This document shows, in pieces, positions 1 through 7,375 of a stretch of 21,932 nt of DNA; position 1 is the stretch's first letter; every line of letters starts with the position of its first letter. Origin of the DNA: CAUYUA01 sp963575675 (GTDB lineage Bacteria > Pseudomonadota > Alphaproteobacteria > Azospirillales > Azospirillaceae); NCBI GenBank assembly GCA_963575675.1, contig CAUYUA010000242.1, positions 1 to 21,932 of the forward strand, read 5' to 3'. The position numbers were made by a program, and so were the translations under genes. The notes beneath the pieces are model-generated. The model was not told the origin of the DNA. It was given only the letters and a program-made list of their open reading frames with translations, and searched no databases.

Positions 1-55
1 CTTTCGCTCCCCCCTTATAATCCCGAGCGACCAGGAACATAGTCCCTGGACCCTT
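1..55 (-). repeat. Palindromic repeat element, copy 1 (cut by window edge)
   Basis: Partial copy of the repeat unit found around 2103-2236, 8849-9140, 18733-19043 and 21880-21932. Visible are half of hairpin B (C-rich arm, 7-14) and complete hairpin A (CCAGGAACATAGTCCCTGG, 32-50) followed by ACCCTTCTAATTT. It lies 3' of hdaA. The four bases between the hairpins read GCTC in the unit orientation, the same as the copy at the right end of the window. The window begins inside hairpin B. Confidence 0.85.
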
Positions 56-108
56 CTAATTTGTCTCGGGATTTTTGCTTTTCTGACGCTTCGTCCCAAA
101 ACCCAACA

Positions 109-852
109 TCATATCTTGCCGGAAACAAGCGGAGAAGTCTGAGAAGACGGAGCAGGCTGCATGATCTCCTTGATCAACGACACCGTAATTCGTCGCCGAC
201 CAGCCAATGCCGCGCGATCCGCCAACGTCACCATGCGTCGAGCCACATCATAAGACCTCTCCATACGCCGAACCAAATATGTCACCACTTCAACCGGCGG
301 ATAAAGCTGACGATCCGCAAACAACTTGATCAACATCCCCGCCAACAACTCGTCATCCGGCGGAGCCACCGGAGCCACCGGAGCCGCCAACATCCGTGAA
401 CGCAAATCCGGCAAACGAACCCCCCAACGCGAGGGCGGTTCAACCGCCGTCAACAACAACCGGCCATGATGCTGCTGCACCAAATTGTATAAATGAAACA
501 ACGCGCGCTCCCCGGAAGCGTCGCCCGCAACGCAATCCGCGTTGTCCACCGCCACCGCCACCGTCTTCCCCCGCGCCGCCTCGTCAACAGAAGAAATAAG
601 CGCCGGAACATTTGCAGTATTCAACGCCTCGCCTGTGATTCCTCGCCCTTCCGTCTGATTCAGCCAAACCGCAACCAAATGACTCTTGCCGCACCCCGGA
701 GGCCCACACACCACCAAAGCCGGTCCCGGCCAATTCGGCCAGTGATCAATCCATGCAACCGCATCGGCGTTGCATGGAGAAACCAAGAAATCATCTTGTG
801 CAGTCGATGGCCGATGCTCCAAAGCCAACGCAAGCTGTCGAGCGCGCCTCAC
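109..852 (-). CDS. hdaA: DnaA-related AAA+ ATPase, HdaA-like replication regulator
   Basis: A 247-residue protein resembling the AAA+ domain of DnaA without the C-terminal DNA-binding domain, as in Hda/HdaA. Family members bind the sliding clamp and promote hydrolysis of DnaA-bound ATP after initiation. Seen directly: Walker A GPPGCGKS at residues 50-57, a Walker B-like strand ending VDNAD at about 102-106 (DN rather than DE), and an LPDLRSRM segment like the DnaA sensor/arginine-finger region. A QLALAL stretch at residues 6-11 near the N-terminus fits the short clamp-binding motif of Hda proteins (inference). The start is GTG at 852, giving a GTGA overlap with the stop of the upstream permease gene, so the two are probably translationally coupled. 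Downstream lies repeat copy 1, which may terminate the operon. Confidence 0.85.
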   Translation of the reverse strand: MRRARQLALALEHRPSTAQDDFLVSPCNADAVAWIDHWPNWPGPALVVCGPPGCGKSHLVAVWLNQTEGRGITGEALNTANVPALISSVDEAARGKTVAVAVDNADCVAGDASGERALFHLYNLVQQHHGRLLLTAVEPPSRWGVRLPDLRSRMLAAPVAPVAPPDDELLAGMLIKLFADRQLYPPVEVVTYLVRRMERSYDVARRMVTLADRAALAGRRRITVSLIKEIMQPAPSSQTSPLVSGKI

Positions 853-1979
853 ACGCCCCTCCCGCCGCCCGCCGAGTTGTCTCTTTCCATCAAGACTGTC
901 GAAACGGCTTCATCACTCACATCCCGTCGTCCGAGATAATATGAACTCGCCAAATACTGCTCCAAACCAAACCGAGCCAACACACCGATCACCGCAGCCA
1001 CCGGAACCGCCAACAACACGCCGACAAAACCACAAAGATTTCCCCCCGCCAACAACGCAAACATGACCCACACGGGATGCAACCCGATTTTCTCGCCCAC
1101 AAAACGAGGCGTGATCAGGTTCGTCTCCAAGACCTGCCCTATAGCGAAAACCCCCGTCGTCGCGCCGATCATGCCCCACGTCCCGAACTGCACCATCGTC
1201 AAACCCAACGCCGTCAAAAATCCCAACGCAAACCCCACATAAGGCACGAAAGCCAATGCTCCGGTCAATAAACCAACCAATAGACCGAAATTAACGCCCA
1301 ACGCAGACAAAGCAACGGCATAGTAAACGGCCAACATCACGCACGCCATCGCCTGACCATGAATGAAGCCGGCCAAAATATGATCCGTTTCAATGATCAA
1401 CCGACGGATGATCGGCGCATGCTCACACGGCAACCAAGAATTTATTCTCCTCCCTAAGTCGCGCCAATCCCGGAGCAAGTAAAAAGACACCACAGGCGTC
1501 ACCAGCAAAATCGAAGCGACATCGAAAATCGCCATCCCGCCGCTAAGAACTCCTTCCAATACTTTTCCGATCCATCCGATGATCTCCCCGGCGTACTCGC
1601 CGACAGCCGCGCGCAAACGCTCAACGTCATCGGGCGACAAACGCAACAACAGCCGTCGCGCCACAGATTGCAAAGTCTCACGCAACGATCCGGCGTAACG
1701 CGGCAACATATCGACAAACTCAACGACCTGAGCCTGAATCAACGGCACGATCAAGAACAACACCGCCGTGAAAAGCAAAACAAAAAACAGCAAAACGACG
1801 CCGGCGGCCAGGCCGCGCGGAATACGCCGCAACGACAACCAATCAACCACAGGATCCAGCAAATAGGCGACGGCGACGCCCACAACAAAAGGCGGAAGAG
1901 TGTCGCGCAACAACCACGAAATCAACGCCGCGCCGCCAATTGCTCCTACCCAGAAACGCGAAGTGTTGTGGGCGTTCAT
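849..1979 (-). CDS. AI-2E family transporter (PerM/YdiK-like permease)
   Basis: A 376-residue polytopic inner-membrane protein with about eight hydrophobic segments, typical of the AI-2E/PerM family in length. It shows the early paired helices (about residues 9-37 and 59-85), a long amphipathic middle region (about 88-150), and the late family pattern of a GLHPVWVMFALLAGG-type helix followed by GVLLAVPVAA near residues 300-340. Family members include exporters of varied substrates and Na+/H+ antiporters; the substrate here cannot be read from sequence, and the AI-2 name does not imply quorum sensing. The ATG at 1979 has a good ribosome site (GGAGG at 1986-1990, six bases upstream). Its stop overlaps the hdaA start by four bases. 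The pairing with hdaA is common in Rhodospirillales-type genomes (from general knowledge). Confidence 0.88.
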   Translation of the reverse strand: MNAHNTSRFWVGAIGGAALISWLLRDTLPPFVVGVAVAYLLDPVVDWLSLRRIPRGLAAGVVLLFFVLLFTAVLFLIVPLIQAQVVEFVDMLPRYAGSLRETLQSVARRLLLRLSPDDVERLRAAVGEYAGEIIGWIGKVLEGVLSGGMAIFDVASILLVTPVVSFYLLRDWRDLGRRINSWLPCEHAPIIRRLIIETDHILAGFIHGQAMACVMLAVYYAVALSALGVNFGLLVGLLTGALAFVPYVGFALGFLTALGLTMVQFGTWGMIGATTGVFAIGQVLETNLITPRFVGEKIGLHPVWVMFALLAGGNLCGFVGVLLAVPVAAVIGVLARFGLEQYLASSYYLGRRDVSDEAVSTVLMERDNSAGGGRGV

Positions 1980-2040
1980 CTCTGGCCTCCGTTGAAGAGT
2001 GGTCTCCGCGTCGAAACCGATGAGAATCGCTCGCCAAGAA

Positions 2041-2079
2041 AAAAACCGATGAGAAAAACCGATGAGAAAAACCGATGAG
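2041..2079. repeat. 13-bp tandem repeat, three perfect copies
   Basis: AAAAACCGATGAG occurs three times head to tail at 2041-2053, 2054-2066 and 2067-2079, with a diverged copy (GAAACCGATGAG) at 2013-2024. It lies 60-100 bases upstream of the permease start, in the presumed leader or promoter region of that gene. A role such as regulator binding is not shown; replication slippage alone explains it. Confidence 0.85.
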
Positions 2080-2102
2080 ATAGGGCCGAAGTAAAATCTT
2101 TT

Positions 2103-2236
2103 CCCTTATTCGCGAAGCGATTTTCTTCCGGAATTCGGAAGACAAACGATTCCGGAGGAAAATCGCTTCGCGAATAAGGGGGGCTTTCGCTCCCCCCTTA
2201 TGATCCCCAGCGACCAGGAACACAGTCCCTGGACCC
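2103..2236. repeat. Palindromic repeat element, copy 2 (left arm truncated)
   Basis: Inverted-repeat element with a short centre. The right arm (about 2149-2236) carries both hairpins: B (GGGGGG arm, CTTTCGCT loop, CCCCCC arm, about 2178-2197) and A (CCAGGAACACAGTCCCTGG, 2214-2232), then ACCCATCTAATTTTTATT. The left arm keeps only the inner part (CCCTTATTCGCGAAGCGATT onward, 2103-2134); its hairpins are missing. The centre forms a hairpin, TCTTCCG-GAATT-CGGAAGA. Both arms share CCGGAAT where other elements read CTGGAAT. It lies between the DUF2066 3' end and the permease start, so it could end the upstream transcript. Together with the 13-bp repeats it fills most of the 325-base gap. Confidence 0.85.
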
Positions 2237-2304
2237 ATCTAATTTTTATTCAGAAGAACTCAAGACCTCGACATCAATCAACCGCAGAATCAACGCCCCC
2301 GGAA

Positions 2305-3904
2305 TCAACGAACTCCAGAGAAGGCGCTTAACGAACCGCCGCCATCAGGAACAGCCGAAGCCCCCGGCGAGGAAACACTCGGAGGAAGCCCGCCCCCCAA
2401 TGGCGCCGGAGCCGAAGACTGGACTCCACGCGACAAAATACGCAGCTCCCAACTCCCGGCGCGCGCAGGCGCAGAAGACGAGACGACGCCAATCGGCGAA
2501 GTAGGCTCCATCCCCAAATCCTGCCGCGCAAGTCCTTGACGAAAACGCTCGACGTCTCCCCGAAAACGCACCTCCATTTCGGCGCGGTTGCGGCTGACCG
2601 ATAAAAGCTCGGCGCGAGTCAAGCCGGTCACCTGCGCCAGTCGACGCCGAATGTCCAGCCATTCGTCAAGCTTTCCATATCCCACGCCAATCAAATAAGG
2701 CGTCTCCGGCCCCTCCTCGCGAACGCGGAAAGAAGATTCCAAGCTGCTCACAGCCGTTGCAATGGCTTGCTGTAAGGTTTTTCCCGCCGGATCTCCGGGC
2801 GCAACCGTCACCGAGACGGTCTTGCTTTCGCTTCGACCGTCCGGCGTATAGCGCGTTAAAGTAACGGGCAAAGAACCACCGCCGACAGGCGAATTGCCGA
2901 GAACCGCCACAACCACGTCTCCGGCGCCATAGCGGGCTGCAATCTTGCTCATACGATCGGCCGCGCCGGATTGAGCCTCGGCGACTCCGATGTCGGCGAC
3001 GTCCGCAAGATCGCCGGGAGGCACAATCACCGATACGCCGCCGCCGCCCACAGCGCGCTCTTCCCAGGCCGAACGCCACGAAGTGCGCTCCTCCCACAAA
3101 GCCGGTCGACCACTTTCTCCAACGGCGATCGGCAAAATCAACATGGGCTTCCGGGGCGCCTCAGCCACGCGGGCGCCCGCCCGAGAAAAGTAACTCTGAG
3201 CCACTTTCGGACGGAATTTTACGGTGAACGAAGCCACATAGCGAATCGCCGAAGCCCGCTCCTGCTCGATCTCGAAGCCTTCGACCATGCGCGCCAAGTC
3301 CAAGTCCTTCATCACCGGCGGTTGAGCGTTTTCACCGCCGACGGTCATTTTTTTGAACAAAATTTGATAAGCTTTTCGTTGGGCCTGAAGAATCGCCTGA
3401 TCTCGCGCCGCAGCCGCGCTGGTTTCCGTGACGTCCACCTCGACCCCGCGCACGGTGAAGGGATCGGCGCCCGCCGAAGCCGAAGGCGAAGGCGACACTC
3501 CGGGAATCGGCGCGCTCGCATTGAGAGCGCCGGAGTTCTGGACGCTTGGAGCCGCCCCTCCAGGCGCCGAACCGCCCGGAACAGGAACGCCGGAATTCGG
3601 AAGCCCCGGACTCGCCCCCCCCCGGAGTTGACGCGCCCAAAGTTGATGCGCCCGGAGTCGATGCGCCCGGAGTCGACGCGCCCAAAGTTGACGCGCCCAG
3701 AGTCGACGCGCCAAACGTCGCCGCCCAAGCGCCGCCCCCACCACAACGCGCCTGTCCAACCACACACCCCGACGCGACATCGCCGATCCAAACAACCGAC
3801 GCATTGACGATGAAGAACGCCAACAACGCCGGAATCATCTCTCTGACCTGCGACCAACCTCTCCCCAGAGCTTGGAAAGCGATTCGACCCGCTCCGTTCC
3901 GCAT
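2305..3904 (-). CDS. DUF2066 exported protein, apparent frameshift at a 9-base C run
   Basis: The open body (3804 to 2305) encodes a DUF2066-type protein; the family block is recognisable from the DPFTVRGVEVDVTETS stretch (about residues 114-129 of the 499-residue frame) through the RDQAILQAQRKAYQ helix and the following 200 residues. Function is unknown. Upstream of the C run at 3615-3623 (G run on the coding strand) this frame reads an arginine-rich low-complexity stretch with no export signal. The neighbouring frame reads a convincing N-terminus: ATG at 3904 preceded by AGGAG, then a hydrophobic core IPALLAFFIVNASVVWIG, then six GAST(L/P) pentapeptides. With 8 or 11 Gs instead of 9 the two parts join as one secreted protein of about 530 residues. 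An ASGC sequence could be a weak lipobox. It is either a sequencing error, a true frameshift, or a slippage-controlled gene. It is transcribed away from purM. Confidence 0.75.
3615..3720. repeat. 15-bp tandem repeats plus C9 homopolymer inside the DUF2066 gene
   Basis: Six 15-base units run from 3631 to 3720 (for example ATGCGCCCGGAGTCG twice at 3646-3675, and ACGCGCCCAAAGTTG at 3631 and 3676). A seventh, degenerate unit contains nine consecutive Cs (3615-3623). On the coding strand the units give the pentapeptide GAST(L/P) in the frame that carries the signal peptide, and an arginine-rich pentad in the frame of the DUF2066 body. Both the units and the homopolymer are prone to slippage. Confidence 0.9.
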
Positions 3905-4140
3905 TGCTCTCCTGTCCAGCATTGCAAAGCCTTCCGTTTTGAGTATCTTCGGCGTGTTTTCCTTCGACGACGACTTCGAGGGCGAACTCGGGAGCCGCCC
4001 AGTCTACGCCGTCCGATCCACGCGCATCTTATCACACACATCCCCACCCAAACTATCACGACCCGGCTGCGGCCTCGCCGTAAAAAGCCGTCCGAACCAC
4101 AAAACTTGCCGTTCACCCGCCATCCGCTCGTTACGAGCAA

Positions 4141-4148
4141 AGAGAGGA
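4141..4148 (+). promoter_or_regulatory. Ribosome binding site indicating a non-standard purM start
   Basis: AGAGAGGA is the only good purine-rich ribosome site ahead of the conserved purM N-terminus. Four bases later lies ATC (4153-4155) in the purM frame. No ATG, GTG or TTG exists in that frame between the stop TAA at 4081 and TTG at 4225. The site therefore points to initiation at AUC, or to a base error in what was ATG. Confidence 0.55.
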
Positions 4149-4152
4149 CGCC

Positions 4153-5235
4153 ATCGGCGCTCAACCGCAAGCCCCCCGCGACGCCTACCGGCAAGCCGGG
4201 GTAGACATAGACGCCGGAAACGCCTTGGTCGAAGCGATCAAGCCGTTGGCGCGCGCCACCGCCCGCCCCGGAAGCGACGCCGGACTCGGCGGCTTCGGAG
4301 CTTTATTCGATCTTAAGGCGGCGGGATTCCGCGATCCGTTGCTGGTCGCCACCACCGACGGAGTCGGCACCAAGCTGAAGGTCGCAATCATCGCCGAACG
4401 CCACGAAAGCGTCGGAATCGATCTGGTGGCGATGTGCGTCAACGATCTGATCGTACAAGGCGCAGAACCGTTGCTCTTTTTGGATTACTACGCCGTCGGC
4501 AAGCTGGAGGTCGAAGTCGGGCGAAAAATCATCGCCGGAATCGCCGAAGGCTGCCGTCAGGCCCAATGCGCGCTGGTCGGCGGCGAAACCGCCGAAATGC
4601 CGGGAATGTACACGCACGGCGATTACGACCTGGCCGGATTCGCCCTCGGCGCCGTCGAACGCGACCAAGTCATCACCGGCGGCGCCGTACAGGCCGGAGA
4701 CGTCGTGCTCGGGTTGGCCTCCAGCGGCCCGCACTCCAACGGGTACTCCTTGATCCGCCGCTTGGTTGAGCGCTCCGGCGTCGCTTACGACGCCCCCGCC
4801 CCCTTTCAGCCGGAAACCTCTCTCGCCGAAGCGCTGCTGACCCCCACGCGAATTTATGTCCGCAGCGTCCTTCCCGCCGTGCGCGCCGGAATGATTCGCT
4901 CCCTCGCCCACATCACCGGCGGCGGACTGCTCGAAAACATTCCCCGCATGCTCCCCGACGGAATCGGCGTCGCTCTCGACGCCGAGAAATGGACCATCCC
5001 TCCCGTTTTCCATTGGCTCAAAACCGTCGGAGACATAGACCCCCTCGAAATGGCCCGCACCTTCAATTGCGGAATCGGAATGGTCGCCGTCGTCGCCCCT
5101 GAACATGCCGAATCCACCATCCAGCTCTTGCGCGACGCCGGAGAAATCGTCTACTGTCTCGGCGAAGCGCGGCCTGTCGCCGATTCCCAGGCGCGGGTGC
5201 TCATCAACGGAGTGCAAAAAACGTGGCGCGGTTGA
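4153..5235 (+). CDS. purM: Phosphoribosylformylglycinamidine cyclo-ligase (AIR synthetase)
   Basis: PurM closes the imidazole ring in cytosolic purine synthesis (FGAM + ATP to AIR). All family blocks are present: QAGVDIDAGNALV near the N-terminus, GGFGALFDL, ATTDGVGTKLK, MCVNDLIVQGAEPLLFLDYY, GGETAEMPGMY, DLAGFALG, LASSGPHSNGYSL and HITGGGLLENIPRML. Length is about 360 residues from 4153, usual being about 345-355. The start is a problem: the first ordinary start in frame, TTG at 4225, lies after the conserved QAGVDID block, and there is no ATG, GTG or TTG back to the stop at 4081. ATC at 4153, behind a good ribosome site, gives the expected N-terminal length. The stop lies 13 bases inside purN, so the two are coupled. 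The gene is divergent from the DUF2066 gene, with a shared 248-base upstream region in which I see no clear promoter. Confidence 0.93.
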   Translation: MGAQPQAPRDAYRQAGVDIDAGNALVEAIKPLARATARPGSDAGLGGFGALFDLKAAGFRDPLLVATTDGVGTKLKVAIIAERHESVGIDLVAMCVNDLIVQGAEPLLFLDYYAVGKLEVEVGRKIIAGIAEGCRQAQCALVGGETAEMPGMYTHGDYDLAGFALGAVERDQVITGGAVQAGDVVLGLASSGPHSNGYSLIRRLVERSGVAYDAPAPFQPETSLAEALLTPTRIYVRSVLPAVRAGMIRSLAHITGGGLLENIPRMLPDGIGVALDAEKWTIPPVFHWLKTVGDIDPLEMARTFNCGIGMVAVVAPEHAESTIQLLRDAGEIVYCLGEARPVADSQARVLINGVQKTWRG

Positions 5236-5876
5236 GAGTCGGGGTTCTGATCTCCGGACGGGGCAGCAATCTCCAAGCTTTGATCGACGCCGGAGCCGAT
5301 CCGGCTTATCCGGCCGAGGTCGTCACCGTCCTGTCGAATTACGCTGACGCCTATGGCTTGCAAAGGGCCAGAGCCGCCGGAATCCCCGCCACAATCATCA
5401 ATCATCGGGCCTTCAACGCGCGACAAGGCTTCGAAGCCGCGTTGGATTCCGCTCTGCGCGCCGCTCGGGTCGAGTTGGTTTGCCTAGCCGGATTCATGAG
5501 ACTCCTTACCCCGTGGTTCGTCGAACGGTGGCATAACGCGCTGATTAACATTCACCCTTCCCTCTTGCCCGCGTTTAAGGGATTGGACACTCACAGTCGC
5601 GTTCTGGCGTCCGGCGCGACAATCACCGGGTGCTCCGTCCATTTTGTCCGCGCAACCATGGACGAAGGTCCAATCATCGCTCAAGCCGCCGTGCCGATTC
5701 TTGGTGGAGACACTCCGCAAAAACTCGCGGAGCGCGTTCTCGCCGCCGAACACGCTTGTTACCCTCTCGCCATCCGCCTGATCGCCGAGGGGCGCGTCCG
5801 GATTGAAAATGAGCGCGCCCTTATCTCCAATGGCGCTCCGCCGCCGCTTATGGCTTTGATCAACCCCGCCGGGTGA
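5223..5876 (+). CDS. purN: Phosphoribosylglycinamide formyltransferase (GART)
   Basis: PurN transfers the formyl group from 10-formyltetrahydrofolate to GAR, the third step of purine synthesis. The 217-residue protein has the substrate loop SGRGSNLQAL (residues 11-20), the catalytic asparagine and histidine in INIHPSLLPAFKG (N109, H111), and the catalytic aspartate in MDEGPII (D147). The length is normal for the family. It starts with GTG at 5223, overlapping the end of purM by 13 bases, so the two are translated from one message. purN follows purM directly in many alphaproteobacteria. Downstream lies a perfect inverted repeat (5954-5989) without a T tract. Confidence 0.95.
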   Translation: MARLRVGVLISGRGSNLQALIDAGADPAYPAEVVTVLSNYADAYGLQRARAAGIPATIINHRAFNARQGFEAALDSALRAARVELVCLAGFMRLLTPWFVERWHNALINIHPSLLPAFKGLDTHSRVLASGATITGCSVHFVRATMDEGPIIAQAAVPILGGDTPQKLAERVLAAEHACYPLAIRLIAEGRVRIENERALISNGAPPPLMALINPAG

Positions 5877-5953
5877 AGTCTAGCCGCAACGTCAACGCTA
5901 GGCGTCAAAGTTAAGGTGAGATCAAAAGCCTATCTAGAAAACACGCTCGCAAC

Positions 5954-5989
5954 CGACAACTCCATTCCCTTGCGTGAGCGGAGTTGTCG
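5954..5989. other. Inverted repeat between purN and bioF
   Basis: CGACAACTCC (5954-5963) and GGAGTTGTCG (5980-5989) are a perfect 10-base inverted repeat around a 16-base loop, 78 bases after the purN stop and about 130 before the bioF start. No T tract follows directly, so it is not a classic intrinsic terminator. It could be an operator or an RNA structure in the bioF leader. The rest of the 241-base gap shows nothing I can name. Confidence 0.5.
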
Positions 5990-6117
5990 CAGAGCCTCTT
6001 CTTTAAGAGATTCTTCTTTGAACGCCAATCCGTTGGCCGTCGGCGTAACTTAACGACGATAGACATTGCCCCCGGCCCCGCAAAGGCCAAGGCCAACCCG
6101 TTTTTTTGAGGGGTGTT

Positions 6118-7296
6118 GTGCAGAGTTTTGATGATCTTTGGCGTCGCTGTCTAGATGGATTGGAAGCTTCCGGACGACGCCGCGTCCTTCGATCCGTCGA
6201 CCGCGCCTCCGACGGCCGTATTCTTGTTAACGGTCGCGCCGTGATTGATTTCTCGTCAAATGATTATTTGGGGCTTGCGCGCCACCCGGTCTTAATCGAC
6301 CGAGCACGGGCCTTCACCGAACGTTGGGGCGCCGGATCCACCGCTTCTCGCCTCGTCTGCGGCAACCTTGCGCCTTTCGCCCAGATCGAAACCAAACTTG
6401 CCGCCGGAAAAGCCGCTGAAACCGCTTTGGTGTTCGTCTCCGGTTTTCAGGCAAACAGCAGCCTGTTGCCCGCACTGCTTGATCCGCGCGTTCTAGGCGG
6501 AGAACCCTTGGTTTTCGCCGATCGGCTCAACCACGCCAGCTTGATTCAAGGTTGCCTTTCCGCCGGGATTCGTCAGTTCCGTTTTCGCCATAACGATATG
6601 GGCCATCTTGAAGGCCTCTTGAAAAAATACGCCGACGCCAACCAACCCAAGTTCATCGTCACGGAAACCGTCTTCAGCATGGACGGAGACCGCGCCGACG
6701 TCGAGACGCTGAAACAACTGGCCGAACGCCACAACGCATTTCTTTATCTCGACGAAGCGCACGCCACCGGCGTTCTCGGCCCAAACGGTTTTGGTCTGGG
6801 CCATGGCGCGGCGAGCAACCGCTGCCTGGTGATGGGAACATTCAGCAAAGCTTTAGGCGGTTTCGGCGCCTATGTGGCATGCGGCGCGGTCTTGCGCGAG
6901 TATTTGATCAACCGTTGTCCTGGGCTGATTTACGCCACAGCGCTGCCTCCGGCTGTTATGGGCGCCATGGACGCCGCCTTAGACCTTGTGCCGACAATGG
7001 AAGCCGAACGAGCCCGAGTGCTGGGACACGCACAACGTTTTCGCAATGCAATGGCGACTCTGGGCTTGGACACCAGACTTTCAAGCACCCAGATCGTTCC
7101 CGTAATTGTGGGAGATGAAGAAAGAACTCTGCGTGTGGCGCAAACATTGGAAGAACGCGGCGTTCTAGGCGTGGCGATCCGACCGCCGACGGTCCCGGCA
7201 GGCGCCAGCCGCATCCGGTTTGCATTGTCGGCGCGCCATACGGAAAACGACGTCGAGCTGTTGATTCAGCATGTCGCCGAAACCATTAAAAAATAA
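6118..7296 (+). CDS. bioF: Alpha-oxoamine synthase, probably 8-amino-7-oxononanoate synthase
   Basis: A fold-type I PLP enzyme of the alpha-oxoamine synthase family. BioF condenses pimeloyl-ACP or -CoA with alanine in biotin synthesis. Seen: SSNDYLGLARHP near the N-terminus, GSTASRLVCGN, LNHASLIQG, TETVFSMDGD, LYLDEAHATGVLG (PLP-ring aspartate) and the Schiff-base lysine K244 in GTFSKALGGFGAYV. The block around ALPPAVMGAM fits BioF better than ALA synthase or 2-amino-3-ketobutyrate ligase, but no other bio gene lies nearby, so the substrate is inferred. I chose GTG at 6118, behind GAGGGG (6108-6113); TTG at 6106 would add four residues and bury this site. Length is 392 residues, normal for the family. 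Confidence 0.8.
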   Translation: MQSFDDLWRRCLDGLEASGRRRVLRSVDRASDGRILVNGRAVIDFSSNDYLGLARHPVLIDRARAFTERWGAGSTASRLVCGNLAPFAQIETKLAAGKAAETALVFVSGFQANSSLLPALLDPRVLGGEPLVFADRLNHASLIQGCLSAGIRQFRFRHNDMGHLEGLLKKYADANQPKFIVTETVFSMDGDRADVETLKQLAERHNAFLYLDEAHATGVLGPNGFGLGHGAASNRCLVMGTFSKALGGFGAYVACGAVLREYLINRCPGLIYATALPPAVMGAMDAALDLVPTMEAERARVLGHAQRFRNAMATLGLDTRLSSTQIVPVIVGDEERTLRVAQTLEERGVLGVAIRPPTVPAGASRIRFALSARHTENDVELLIQHVAETIKK

Positions 7297-7375
7297 ATAA
7301 AACACTTTGAAACTTCCGGCTCTCTGCCGAGAATCCGAAAAAACCCGCCCTCTTCGCCTCCCTTGAGACACCGCC

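Noticed and set aside
849..1979. Quorum-sensing autoinducer-2 exporter
   Set aside because: The family name is historical; most members have other substrates and no lux-type gene is present.
3872..4204. Plus-strand frame between the DUF2066 gene and purM
   Set aside because: Arginine- and proline-rich with no domain, overlaps the DUF2066 start and runs into purM out of frame; it is what G+C-rich non-coding DNA gives.
4303..5217. Long minus-strand open frame of 304 residues
   Set aside because: It lies wholly antisense to purM, is rich in G, D and A from the mirrored codons, and matches no family; purM is certain on the other strand.
6118..7296. 5-aminolevulinate synthase or 2-amino-3-ketobutyrate CoA ligase
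   Set aside because: Shares the fold, but the residues around the active site (GTFSKALGGFGAYV, ALPPAV) look more like BioF; not fully excluded.
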